Assembly: GCF_014678725.1 (NCBI RefSeq)
Contig: NZ_CP061497.1
Coordinates: forward strand, 1 to 64,000
Origin: Thermomonas sp. XSG
GTDB taxonomy: Bacteria; Pseudomonadota; Gammaproteobacteria; Xanthomonadales; Xanthomonadaceae
Direction of reading: 5' to 3'
DNA: 64,000 bases
Part shown: positions 7,163-18,494 of the stretch, in pieces
Position numbering within the stretch: position 1 is the stretch's first letter
How the letters are laid out: every line of letters starts with the position of its first letter
Notes under the pieces: model-generated
The model's input: the letters and a program-made list of their open reading frames with translations, nothing else
Told to the model about the DNA's origin: nothing
The model's database searches: none
Translations under genes and position numbers: made by a program

Positions 7163-8101
7163 TCAGTCGAAGTCCAGATAGTCCAAGGGACTGGTGGTCT
7201 TGCGCGCAGCCTGCTCGACATGTGTGTAGATCATCGTTGTTTTGAGGTTGCGGTGACCCAGCAACAGCTGAATCGTTCGGATATCGGTCCCTCCAGCTAG
7301 GAGGTGAGTCGCGAACGAATGGCGAAGTGTGTGGACTGACGCCTGCTTGATGACCCGCGCCTCCTGAAGGGCTGTCTTGAAGGCCATCTGGACGCCGGAT
7401 TCGGATGCATGCCAGCGAAGCCACCGTTCGGTGCTAGGACAGCGCCGCAGAACGCGCGATGGAAATACGAACTGCCACGCCAGACTACGGCTAGCACTGG
7501 GGTACTTGCGTTCCAATGCATTGGGCAGCGGAGCAAAGCCTGCGCCTCTTGCTACGTCTTGGCGGTGTCTACTCGCCACGCGAAGCAAATGACGCTGCAG
7601 CCGTGTCGGCAAAATGGTGGTCCTGTCCTTGCCCCCTTTTCCTGCACGGACATGGATCATCCCGGCTTTCATGTCGACGTCCTTGATTCGCAACGTCATG
7701 CATTCCGTAACACGCAGACCCGAGCCGTAGAGGATATGGGCCATGAGCGCAGTCACTCCGTCCATCCTACGCAAGATGGCCGACACTTCATGCGCGGTCA
7801 GGACGATGGGCAAGCTATCCCGTCGCTGGATACGTTTCAATCCACTCAAGTGGCCGATCTCAACCTCGAACACATCTCGATACAGGAAGAGCAGTGCATT
7901 GAGAGCTTGTGACTGGGTCGATGCGGCGACGTGTTTGGCCGTCGCCAGATGGTTCACGAAGCCGACGATGCCCTCAGGTCCCACCGTGCGAGGATGGTGC
8001 GGCTTGTGGAAGTGGACGTACCGGCGGATCCAGAAGCGGTACGCTTCTTCGGTCCTTCGGCTCAGGTGGCGACGTCGGCAGACAATCGACACCTGGTCCA
8101 T
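7163..8101 (-). CDS. intI: Integron integrase IntI (tyrosine recombinase)
   Basis: Catalyses attI x attC recombination that inserts and excises gene cassettes. The 312-residue protein has the tyrosine-recombinase residues Arg (YGSGLRVTECM), His-x-x-Arg (HTLRHSFATHLL), His (LLLGHRNLKTT) and Tyr (MIYTHVEQ). It also carries the extra patch special to integron integrases (LAWQFVFPSRVL...RWLRWHASE), which separates it from phage or Xer enzymes. It is divergent from five cassettes, the classic integron layout. Homology seems to run some residues upstream of the ATG (PLRLMDQV resembles the usual PRLLDQV), but no standard start exists there. The N-terminus may therefore be short or use a rare start. 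Confidence 0.93.
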   Translation of the reverse strand: MDQVSIVCRRRHLSRRTEEAYRFWIRRYVHFHKPHHPRTVGPEGIVGFVNHLATAKHVAASTQSQALNALLFLYRDVFEVEIGHLSGLKRIQRRDSLPIVLTAHEVSAILRRMDGVTALMAHILYGSGLRVTECMTLRIKDVDMKAGMIHVRAGKGGKDRTTILPTRLQRHLLRVASRHRQDVARGAGFAPLPNALERKYPSASRSLAWQFVFPSRVLRRCPSTERWLRWHASESGVQMAFKTALQEARVIKQASVHTLRHSFATHLLAGGTDIRTIQLLLGHRNLKTTMIYTHVEQAARKTTSPLDYLDFD

Positions 8102-8324
8102 CAGTCGCAGTGGGAGAGTAGAGGGGTGGGCCGTGTCACCCCATGAGGGTCGCTCCTTTTGGGGTCAAACGACCGGAGCATACGGCAGGCAAGACTGATG
8201 CTGGGTCCGGTTATTCGCCACCTTGCCAGTTAGGCACTGAGAGCCTAAAGTCCAGTGAATTCATGCGGATAGCCATCACAAGCGTTATGGCTGGTGCATG
8301 TCGTATAAACGGATCAAGAGATCC

Positions 8325-8343
8325 GGCTAATAGGTAGTTAGAG
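8325..8343 (+). other. attI recombination point
   Basis: GTTAGAG at 8337-8343 fits the GTTRRRY core except for its last base, and it is the last such site before cassette 1. Crossover between G and TT would place the cassette 1 start at 8338. The 235 bases between intI and this point hold no gene; they should contain the rest of attI and perhaps the cassette promoter. Confidence 0.65.
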
Positions 8344-8348
8344 CGCGC

Positions 8349-8972
8349 ATGGACCTTCGCGGCGAAATTGAGAGAGTGTTCGGCCACAGCCTCTTTGAGC
8401 GACCCCTCTTTTACTGCTACCCCGATGGCCTCCGTTTCGAGCTTGCTGAGGGTGACACGGCCCTCCAGCAATTCCTAAGCGCACATCGCAAGGCGCTGCT
8501 CATCGCTCAAGATGCTTTTCGCGGGTCAGACCACTTTGCCGTTTGCCTCAGGGACCGCATGCATGAGGGCGGCGGGCTCGAGTGCCGGCAACTTGTCCGT
8601 GAACTCAAGGCGGCGCAGATCCCTCTCCCAGCAGTACGAGCTTTCTGGGCCGACGCAGTTGACCCAGATGACTGGGCCGACGAGGAAGAGCCGCAGGTCG
8701 ACTTAACGCTGGCTTTCGCGGCGCCAATCGCCCTGCTTTCCAATGTGCTCTGGTGCGCATTGGCCAAGGATCTGGGCATTAGCCCCAAGCTGCAATGCTC
8801 CGTGTACCTTCTCAACCTCCAGGCGGGCGTCGCTCTCTTCCCCTATGACGACCGGGGAATGGATGTGGTTGGCCCCAACCGGTCCACGCTCCAGCAGCTT
8901 TACGCCCAGCATCGGTCTCTGCTCCTGCCCTATGATCTGCCTCAAATGCAGAGCACGTTCGGCGCGCTCTAA
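8349..8972 (+). CDS. Cassette 1: DUF3885-like protein
   Basis: A 207-residue cytoplasmic protein. The C-terminal part (VYLLNLQAGVALFPYDDRG, then MDVVG and LLPYDLPQM) resembles DUF3885 proteins, a family of unknown role often found in cassettes and near toxin-immunity genes. The stop TAA is part of the left end of the attC site, as is common in cassettes. The start lies 11 bases after the attI crossover, so translation may depend on signals in attI. Function unknown. Confidence 0.75.
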   Translation: MDLRGEIERVFGHSLFERPLFYCYPDGLRFELAEGDTALQQFLSAHRKALLIAQDAFRGSDHFAVCLRDRMHEGGGLECRQLVRELKAAQIPLPAVRAFWADAVDPDDWADEEEPQVDLTLAFAAPIALLSNVLWCALAKDLGISPKLQCSVYLLNLQAGVALFPYDDRGMDVVGPNRSTLQQLYAQHRSLLLPYDLPQMQSTFGAL

Positions 8973-9026
8973 CAATTCGTCCAAGCCGACGCCGCTTCGC
9001 GGCGCGACTTAAGTCAGGTGTTAGGC
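8967..9026 (+). repeat. attC site of cassette 1
   Basis: Sixty bases from CTCTAAC to GTTAGGC with a GC-rich internal dyad (CGCCGCTTCGCGGCG). The left end GCGCTCTAAC is the reverse complement of the cassette start GTTAGAGCGC. Confidence 0.9.
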
Positions 9027-9029
9027 CTC

Positions 9030-9476
9030 ATGAAGCATGCTCCGTTGGGATATGAGTGCCCGTTCTGCGACATCGCAGCGGGCCTGTCCGGGCCCAACCC
9101 GAATTCGGCCATTGTCTTTGCTGATGCCAATCTTCTTGCAGTGATTCCGCTGCACTACTACGGCGGCATCAAAGGCAATTGCTTGGTAGTGCCACGTATC
9201 CACTACGAGAATGCGCTTGAAATTCCCGATAGCCTCGGGAACCACTTTTTCTCCGCCACACGTCGCTTAGCCAACGCGATGCTGCGCGCTCTCGATTGCG
9301 AAGGCATATCAACGCGCCAACACAATGGCCCAGCTGGCGACCAAGATGTGTGGCACTACCATCAGCACGTGATTCCACGTTACTACGGTGATGGGCTTCA
9401 TACCGGGCACAAGGGTGTTTACACCGCGGAGGAGCGAGTGGAGCTGGCAGCTAGGCTCCGAGCGGAGCTGCAGTAA
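9030..9476 (+). CDS. Cassette 2: HIT-family protein
   Basis: A 148-residue histidine-triad protein. The catalytic motif is HYHQHVIPRY (His-x-His-x-His), with an N-terminal CPFCDIAAG that probably binds zinc, and PLHYYGGIKGNCLVVPRIHYE as the HIT core. HIT proteins hydrolyse or transfer nucleotides from phosphoramidates and dinucleotides. The start lies four bases after the preceding attC end; an in-frame upstream ATG at 9018 would sit inside that attC. Cellular substrate and benefit as a cassette are unknown. Confidence 0.85.
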   Translation: MKHAPLGYECPFCDIAAGLSGPNPNSAIVFADANLLAVIPLHYYGGIKGNCLVVPRIHYENALEIPDSLGNHFFSATRRLANAMLRALDCEGISTRQHNGPAGDQDVWHYHQHVIPRYYGDGLHTGHKGVYTAEERVELAARLRAELQ

Positions 9477-9508
9477 GAGCGCTGGTACTGCGGGTGTGGC
9501 AGCATGAG

Positions 9509-9568
9509 GCCTAACAATTCGTCCAAGCCGACGCCGCTTCGCGGCGCGGCTTAACTCAGGTGTTAGGC
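9509..9568 (+). repeat. attC site of cassette 2
   Basis: Sixty bases from GCCTAAC to GTTAGGC, nearly identical inside to the attC of cassette 1. The left flank GCATGAGGCCTAAC is the reverse complement of the cassette 2 start GTTAGGCCTCATG. Confidence 0.9.
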
Positions 9569-9589
9569 CTTTCAAGGGAATCCCTTAGC

Positions 9590-9859
9590 ATGCGTAGATT
9601 CATTCTGGCCGTCGTGCTAGCTGCCTTGGCGGCGCCAGCATTTGCTCAGAGCGTCAAGTTCAAAGCTGGTACGGTTACGGTTGGCGACTCGGTCGAAAAG
9701 CTTCTCAAGGTTGCCGGGAAGCCGGAGCGGATCCAGCCTTTCCCGGGTATGCCGGAGTTCCAGCGCTACGAGTACTTCGCGGAGGGAAAGAACGTTACGG
9801 TGACAGTCAAGGGTGGCAAGGTCACAGGCATCGGCGTTCTTGAGTTCACCAGCAAGTAG
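9590..9859 (+). CDS. Cassette 3: small exported protein, DUF2845/SmpA-like
   Basis: An 89-residue protein with a clear signal peptide (MRRFILAVVLAALAAPAFA). The mature part (VTVGDSVEKLLKVAGKPERI, then YEYFAEGKNVTVTVKGGKVTGI) has the pattern of small periplasmic domains of the DUF2845 or SmpA/BamE type, with an alpha-alpha-beta-beta-beta fold. I chose the ATG at 9590 over 9560, which lies inside the attC site. Its role is unknown; an envelope stabiliser is possible. Confidence 0.75.
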   Translation: MRRFILAVVLAALAAPAFAQSVKFKAGTVTVGDSVEKLLKVAGKPERIQPFPGMPEFQRYEYFAEGKNVTVTVKGGKVTGIGVLEFTSK

Positions 9860-9887
9860 GTCTCGTCCGGTCACTGCACCGGGAAAG

Positions 9888-9947
9888 GCCTAACAATTCG
9901 TTCAAGCCGACGCCGCTTCGCGGCGCGGCTTAACTCAGGTGTTAGCT
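9888..9947 (+). repeat. attC site of cassette 3
   Basis: Sixty bases from GCCTAAC to GTTAGCT. The right end differs from its sisters (GTTAGCT instead of GTTAGGC), because the last bases belong to cassette 4. The left flank GGGAAAGGCCTAAC complements the cassette 3 start. Confidence 0.9.
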
Positions 9948-9951
9948 GCTC

Positions 9952-10338
9952 ATGAATGGTATTGATATCGCATTCAAGACAGTCGCAATCGCACATGGCA
10001 TCTTTGGATTTCTTGTCTTTAGCTTGGCACTTCAGGAAGAAGTGCAAGAGAAGGTGTTCTATCAGGGAGTCAACCCACTAATTGGGGACATAAACAAGTA
10101 CCTTGTCTACCTCTCTTATATCGCACTAGTTATGTGCGGATTCTTTTCCTTCTTCTCCTACAAAATAAGCGTTGTCTTCTGCTGGACATCAGTCGCAATT
10201 CTATTCGCTTGCTACCTTTTTTTGCGCTTCGCTGCGAATGATCGATCGATGCCTACTAAACATACTGTCGCACACTATCTCAGACGGATACTCGGAGCAG
10301 CACTTCTTTCGATACTGTACTTTGCCGCAGGCAGCTAA
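9952..10338 (+). CDS. Cassette 4: unknown membrane protein
   Basis: A 128-residue protein with about four membrane segments (near residues 8-26, 48-70, 73-92 and 110-126). The inter-segment loop holds QEEVQEKVFYQGVNPLIGDINK. I recognise no family. Base composition is clearly more AT-rich than the rest of the window, a sign of recent arrival from another source. The stop TAA is the first part of its attC site, and the start follows the previous attC end by four bases. Confidence 0.7.
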   Translation: MNGIDIAFKTVAIAHGIFGFLVFSLALQEEVQEKVFYQGVNPLIGDINKYLVYLSYIALVMCGFFSFFSYKISVVFCWTSVAILFACYLFLRFAANDRSMPTKHTVAHYLRRILGAALLSILYFAAGS

Positions 10339-10440
10339 CAATTCGTTCAAGCCGAGCCCGCTTCGCGGTCTCGGCGCTGGCGCTAAGATTGTCCCAACGC
10401 CGCGCCCGCTCAGCGTGCCGGCTTAACTCAGGTGTTAGGC
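10333..10440 (+). repeat. Extended attC site of cassette 4
   Basis: It runs from AGCTAAC to GTTAGGC over 108 bases, against 60 in the other four sites. The outer parts match the family; the middle carries a longer dyad (GAGCCCGCTTCGCGGTCTC and a second GC-rich arm). The left end GCAGCTAAC complements the cassette start GTTAGCTGC. Confidence 0.85.
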
Positions 10441-10463
10441 GCTTGTGACCCGAATGGTGGAGC

Positions 10464-10778
10464 ATGGATTTTGAAATTTCCAATATAGAGAAGATCGCAA
10501 TAGTAACTGCGTCGCTACTTCTCGCAGCATCGCTAATATTCCGTATCCATCTCTTCTTGATCGAAAGAACCACCAACGATGAAATTCTTCACAAAATGCT
10601 GGAGGAGCGATTTTTACTTTCGCTCGGGGATATGTTTGCCCTAGTTTTGCTTTGGAGATGGCCGGAACTACAGCAAGACTCAAAACGACGCGCTCTTCCT
10701 TATATTGCATCCTACCTAACAGCCACATTAATTCTTATTGCAGTTTTCGTACCGCTATTTGCAAAGGCTTGGTTATAG
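10464..10778 (+). CDS. Cassette 5: unknown membrane protein
   Basis: A 104-residue protein with about three membrane segments (near residues 11-32, 50-65 and 80-100). Its charged stretches include ERTTNDEILHKMLEERF. No family recognised. Like cassette 4 it is AT-rich against its surroundings. The start is 24 bases after the cassette boundary, and the preceding AATGGTGGAGC offers a weak ribosome site. Confidence 0.65.
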   Translation: MDFEISNIEKIAIVTASLLLAASLIFRIHLFLIERTTNDEILHKMLEERFLLSLGDMFALVLLWRWPELQQDSKRRALPYIASYLTATLILIAVFVPLFAKAWL

Positions 10779-10783
10779 ACCGC

Positions 10784-10843
10784 GCCTAACAATTCATTCA
10801 AGCCGACGCCGCTTCGCGGCGCGGCTTAATTCAGGTGTTGGCC
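10784..10843 (+). repeat. attC site of cassette 5, end of array
   Basis: Sixty bases from GCCTAAC to GTTGGCC. The right end deviates (GTTGGCC), as expected where the array meets ordinary chromosome. The next bases begin the dispersed repeat at 10845. Confidence 0.85.
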
Positions 10844-10844
10844 G

Positions 10845-10913
10845 ACGTCCGCTTCTGGCCGCATGCGGACGTTGCCCGGGGAGGGTAGGGCGGCGGATAA
10901 GGGCCCGTTATCG
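10845..10913. repeat. Dispersed intergenic repeat of second type, copy 1
   Basis: A stem ACGTCCGC/GCGGACGT followed by GTTGCCCGGGGAGGG and a GGCGGATAAGGG tail. Positions 10851-10913 recur at 55729-55791 with a few changes. This copy abuts the end of the integron; the second follows the giant defence gene. Confidence 0.8.
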
Positions 10914-10985
10914 TGGCTAGCAGCCGACAAGTTCGCCTGCGCTGCGTGTTTTTGCGTCCGGCGGCCTCCAGATACCGTTCGAGGC

Positions 10986-11417
10986 TCATGAGCGGCACCC
11001 CGGTTCCGGACATGAAACCTGGGCGCTGCCCGGCCGGCGCAGTGCCCCCAGGATGGTGCACGTTCCGCGCTCGCCGCCGGCGCAGTCGGCAATGACCCGT
11101 TCCAGTTCCGACGCCATACGCTGCAACTCTGCGATGCGCCCCTGGATATCGGCCAGATGGGTGCGGGCCATGGCGTCGACGTCGCGGCACGACATGGTGG
11201 GGTCGTCGTCCAGGCGCAGCAGGCTGCGGATCTCCTCCAGGCTGAAGCCCAGCTCGCGCCCTCGGCTGATGAAGCGCAGCCGGTCGACATCGGCGGGGGT
11301 GTAGGAGCGATAGCCGCTGTGCGTGCGCTTGGGCGGCGACACCAGGCCCGAGCGCTCGTAGTAGCGGATGGTCTCCAGGTGGCAGCCACTGGCGGCGGCC
11401 GCTTCGCTGATCTTCAC
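10986..11417 (-). CDS. MerR-family metal-responsive regulator of the CDF/czc genes
   Basis: A 143-residue regulator that twists a long-spacer promoter when metal binds. The N-terminal winged helix reads KISEAAAASGCHLETIRYYE, then GLVSPPKRTHSGYRSY. The dimer helix is followed by Cys residues suited to metal binding (MSCRDVD, IADCAGGERGTC, SCPEPGC). I chose GTG at 11417 because family members start at this lysine-isoleucine; no ATG fits. It is divergent from the CDF gene across a 19-base-spacer promoter. The metal is probably zinc, cobalt, cadmium or lead, judged from the czc neighbours. Confidence 0.88.
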   Translation of the reverse strand: MKISEAAAASGCHLETIRYYERSGLVSPPKRTHSGYRSYTPADVDRLRFISRGRELGFSLEEIRSLLRLDDDPTMSCRDVDAMARTHLADIQGRIAELQRMASELERVIADCAGGERGTCTILGALRRPGSAQVSCPEPGCRS

Positions 11418-11421
11418 GTGC

Positions 11422-11452
11422 TTGACTCCGTAGCTACTACAGACTTTATCCT
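11422..11452 (+). promoter_or_regulatory. MerR-type promoter/operator before the CDF-czc operon
   Basis: A -35 TTGACT and -10 TATCCT are separated by 19 bases, the long spacer typical of MerR-controlled promoters. Between them lies the imperfect dyad ACTCCGTAG-CTA-CTACAGACT, the expected operator. Confidence 0.8.
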
Positions 11453-11507
11453 TCGCCGCATTCCGCCGCCACCCTGGCCGGGTGGCATCTGTTCGACGAG
11501 GACCCCG

Positions 11508-12125
11508 ATGAGCGATTGCGGCTGCCACCATGAGGCAAAGAACGCACAGGAGCGGCGCGTACTGCGCATCGCCCTGGTGCTCAACGCCGCCATGGCGGTG
11601 ATCGGCGGCCTTGCCGGCTGGATCGCCCAGTCGACCGGCCTGCTGGCCGACGCCCTGGACATGCTGTCCGACGCCACCGCCTACGCGATCGGCCTGGTGG
11701 CCATTGGGCGCACCGCCCGCTTCAAGGCGAACGCGGCCTGGCTCAGTGGCAGCGTGCTGCTCGTGCTCGGTATCGGCGTGCTGGTGGAGGTGGGCCGGCG
11801 CGTCGTCTATGGCGCCGAGCCGCTCAGCGGCTGGATGATCGGCACCGCGCTGCTGTCGCTTGCGGTCAACGTCACCGTCCTGCGCCTGCTTGCCCCGCTG
11901 AAGGCGGGCGAGGTCCACCTGCGTGCCACCTGGCTGTTCACCCGCGCCGACGTGGTGGCCAACATCGGCGTCATCCTGGCCGGTGTATTGGTACTCTGGC
12001 TCGCCACCCCGTACCCGGATTACGTCATCGGCACCCTGATCGGCCTGTACGTGATCAAGGAAGCCATCGAGATCCTCGGCGATGCCCGCCGTGCCCGCGC
12101 CGAATCGAAATCGCCCTCTGCATGA
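11508..12125 (+). CDS. Cation diffusion facilitator (CzcD-like) metal transporter
   Basis: A 205-residue inner-membrane antiporter that moves Zn, Co or Cd out of the cytoplasm in exchange for protons. It has about six membrane segments. Metal-site residues appear in LLADALDMLSDATAYAIG (TM2) and in TRADVVANIG (TM5), the D-x3-D pairs of the family. It lacks the cytoplasmic C-terminal domain of full CDF proteins (about 300 residues) and opens with MSDCGCHHEAKN, a short Cys/His metal-binding tail. It is first in the operon, and its stop overlaps the next gene by ATGA. Confidence 0.88.
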   Translation: MSDCGCHHEAKNAQERRVLRIALVLNAAMAVIGGLAGWIAQSTGLLADALDMLSDATAYAIGLVAIGRTARFKANAAWLSGSVLLVLGIGVLVEVGRRVVYGAEPLSGWMIGTALLSLAVNVTVLRLLAPLKAGEVHLRATWLFTRADVVANIGVILAGVLVLWLATPYPDYVIGTLIGLYVIKEAIEILGDARRARAESKSPSA

Positions 12126-12481
12126 CCTCGCGCCGTCCCCCGCTGTCCCTCTGTCGCTGGCTGATGCTGGCGGCATTGGCGTTGAGCGTGGTCCTGCAGC
12201 CGGTGCTGGGCTCGGTGAGCGAATTGCACGAGCTGTCGCACGGCGCCGCGAGCGTGCACGACATCAGCGAAACCGGAGCGCCCGATGAAGAGGGCAATGC
12301 CGCCGGCACGCTGCACGTCATGCACCACTTGGCTCACTGCTGCGGGCATGTGGTGCCTACACCCGCTGCACCGCTGGTGCTGCCCCGGATCAGTCACAGC
12401 GAACCCACGAACCTGACGGACTCGCGCCTTGTGCCTAGCGGGCGATGGCTCGCCCCCTTCCGACCTCCGATCTCGGCCTGA
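12122..12481 (+). CDS. Small exported His/Cys protein, CzcI/CopL-like
   Basis: A 119-residue protein with a signal peptide (about residues 1-30), a His-rich middle (ELHELSHG, MHHLAHCCGHV) and the C-terminus FRPPISA. Two other small proteins in this window end the same way (RPPIG at 39692, RPPIA at 49121) and also sit at the head or end of metal operons. Position directly before czcC matches czcI of Cupriavidus, a periplasmic regulator of czc. Function as metal sensor or chaperone is inferred. Confidence 0.7.
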   Translation: MTSRRPPLSLCRWLMLAALALSVVLQPVLGSVSELHELSHGAASVHDISETGAPDEEGNAAGTLHVMHHLAHCCGHVVPTPAAPLVLPRISHSEPTNLTDSRLVPSGRWLAPFRPPISA

Positions 12482-12534
12482 CGCCCCACCGGCGCTGATG
12501 CCGGCTTCTGGCCCTTTCCGATTGGAGTGTTTCC

Positions 12535-13808
12535 ATGTCTGTGCGACTTGCGGCGTTCGCCGCACTGGTCGCCGTGTCCGCCATTGCATGGCCGGCGAAC
12601 GCGGCTGATCGACTCTCCCTGGACGACGCATTTGCGCGCGTCGCCGAATCCCATCCCGATCTGCGCCTGCTCGGGGCGCGACACAACGTGCTCGCCGCCG
12701 AACTGGGCCGCGCAACCCTGCGCCCCCCACTGGTCGCCGGCGCCAGCGTCGAGAACGCTTTCGGCACCGGCGAGGCGAGTGGCCTGAGCGGCGCGGAGCT
12801 GACCCTGACCCTGGCGTCGGTGCTGGAGCGTGGCGGCAAGCTCGATGCGCGTCGCACGCTGGCGCAAAGTCGCATCGATGCCCTGGCGGTCGAGCGCGAG
12901 GCCCGGCGCCTCGACCTGCTGGCGGAAGTCGCGCGTCGCTACTTGGCGATGGTCGCCGCGCAACGCCAGCGCGAGATCGCCGAGCTCGACATTGCCCAGC
13001 GGCAACGTACCGTCGCCGGAGCGCGGCAACGGCTGCAGGCCGGCGCTTCGCCCGAGTCGGTCGTGCTGACCGCGCAGGCGGCCCTGGCCCGAGCGGAGTT
13101 GGATCGTGCCCGTGCCGAGCAACGCCATGCGGCGGCGCGGCAGCACCTGGCCGCCCTGTGGGGCGAGCGATCACCCACCTTCGACGCGGTGGCTGGCGAC
13201 CCGACGGTCCTGCCCGAGGTGCCTGCGTTTGCCACCCTGGCGAGCTTGCTGGAACAGACGCCCGAGCTTGCGCAGTTCGTCGGTGAGCGCCGTATCCGTG
13301 AGGCGCGCCTGCAACTCGCGCGTGCCGATGCCAAGGCGGATCTGGATTGGGAAGTCGGCATCCGCAGGTTGCAGTCAACAGACGACTTGGCCCTCGTGGG
13401 CAGTGTGTCGATGCCGCTGGGCGCGAGTCGCCGCGCGCAGCCGGAGATCCGCGTGGCCGAGGCCGAACTCACCGCGCTGGAGATCGAACGCGAGTCCAAG
13501 GGGCTGTCGCTGTATTCGACACTGGCCGAAGCGCACGGGCGCTACCTCACGGCGCAGGTGGAGCTGGATCGGCTGCGCACCGACGTGATGCCCAAGCTCG
13601 CCAGGGCCGAAGCGGCGGCCGAGCGCGCCTACCGCGCCGGGGCCATCAGCTACCTGGAATGGGCGCAGTTGCAGTCCGAACGCACCGCCGCGCGCAAACA
13701 ACAACTCGACGCCGCGTTTGAAGCCCAGCGCGCCCTTATCGAAATCCAACGCCTGACCGGAGCGCCTTTCGTGGCGGCACCGACACGGGCGACGCAAGGA
13801 GACACCCC

Positions 13809-13812
<4 letters not shown>
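12535..13812 (+). CDS. czcC: Outer-membrane channel of a Czc-type efflux pump
   Basis: TolC-like outer-membrane factor that opens the exit of the RND pump. The 425-residue protein has a signal peptide (to AWPANAAD) and two long helical coiled-coil repeats. The first includes LDDAFARVAESHPDLRLL, the second SLYSTLAEAHGRYLTAQVE. The length fits the CzcC family (about 420). It overlaps czcB by an ATGA, so the three czc genes are translationally coupled. Confidence 0.92.
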
Positions 13813-17967
<4,155 letters not shown>

Positions 17968-18009
17968 TCGAAACTTCATGCAGGCTGCGGCCACTTAGGA
18001 GCACAAGAC

Positions 18010-18162
18010 ATGGGTGCAGGACACGATCACGGGCTGGGCGAAGTCCAGCATGAGAAACCGTTGTGGTGGGCCTTCGGACTCACCGCCGCCTTCCTGGTCG
18101 CCGAGGTGGTGGGTGGCCTCGTCACCAACAGCTTGGCGCTGCTGTCCGACGCGGCTCACATG
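18010..18162 (+). pseudogene. 5' stump of a second CDF transporter gene
   Basis: The first 51 codons of a CzcD-like protein ([19 protein letters not shown], then [11 protein letters not shown]) with a good ribosome site (TTAGGAG). At 18163 the sequence jumps into an IS3-family orfA reading in another frame, so the transporter is cut off just after its TM2 metal-site Asp. It was probably the fourth gene of the czc operon (czcCBAD order). Confidence 0.9.
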
Positions 18163-18167
18163 GCCCC

Positions 18168-18449
18168 GCGGTACGGATGGTGCTGGAGCATCAGGGCGAG
18201 CACGGATCGCAGTGGGCGGCGATTGTCTCGATCGCAGGCAAGGTAGGGTGCACGCCCGAGTCGCTGCGTCGCTGGGTCCGTCAGGCCGAGCGTGACCGCG
18301 GCTTGCGCAGCGGGCCGACTACCGACGAGCAGGCGCGGATAAAGGCGTTGGAGCGGGAAGTACGCGAGCTGCGCCAGGCCAACGAGATCCTGCGCAATGC
18401 GTCAGCGTATTTTGCCCAGGCGGAGCTCGACCGCCGGTTCAAGCCATGA
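18168..18449 (+). mobile_element. IS3-family orfA remnant
   Basis: Encodes about 93 residues of the OrfA helix-turn-helix and leucine-zipper protein ([52 protein letters not shown]), ending [12 protein letters not shown] with its own stop. The first dozen or so codons are missing. The transposase gene orfB, which should overlap the end, is absent because the sequence changes at about 18451. The element is dead. Confidence 0.9.
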
Positions 18450-18451
18450 GA

Positions 18452-18494
18452 GGGTCGGCAGGGATTCGTGTAAAAACGGGCCGAAAGTGAGCTA
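18452..18494 (+). repeat. Putative Tn3-family terminal inverted repeat
   Basis: A stretch starting GGGTCGGCAGGGATTCG and ending AAAGTGAGCTAAC, the GGG...CTAAC form of Tn3-family ends. It points inward towards mer and overlaps the merR stop codon, much as the end of Tn21-type mercury transposons lies beside merR. No matching opposite end was found in the window by eye. Confidence 0.45.

Larger units (their letters stand above)
7163..10843. mobile_element. Chromosomal integron: intI, attI and five cassettes
   Basis: intI on the minus strand is followed by attI and five cassettes whose genes all read on the plus strand. Each cassette ends in an attC site with right end GTTAGGC or a near variant. 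The first bases of each cassette are the reverse complement of the left end of its own attC site, as expected when each cassette inserted as a circle. Cassettes start at about 8338, 9021, 9563, 9942 and 10435. No resistance gene is recognisable. The array is short compared with large Xanthomonas or Vibrio arrays. Confidence 0.92.

Noticed and set aside
10333..10440. Two attC sites in tandem with an empty cassette between
   Set aside because: Only one left core and one right core are present; the extra sequence lies inside a single site.
8967..10843. Repeats as a CRISPR array
   Set aside because: The five similar repeats are spaced by whole genes and have attC ends; spacers are not of CRISPR size. 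No CRISPR array or cas gene was seen in the window.
10986..12176. 396-codon minus-strand frame covering the MerR regulator
   Set aside because: Only the last 143 codons are MerR; the upstream part is antisense to the CDF gene, so the start was moved to the GTG at 11417.
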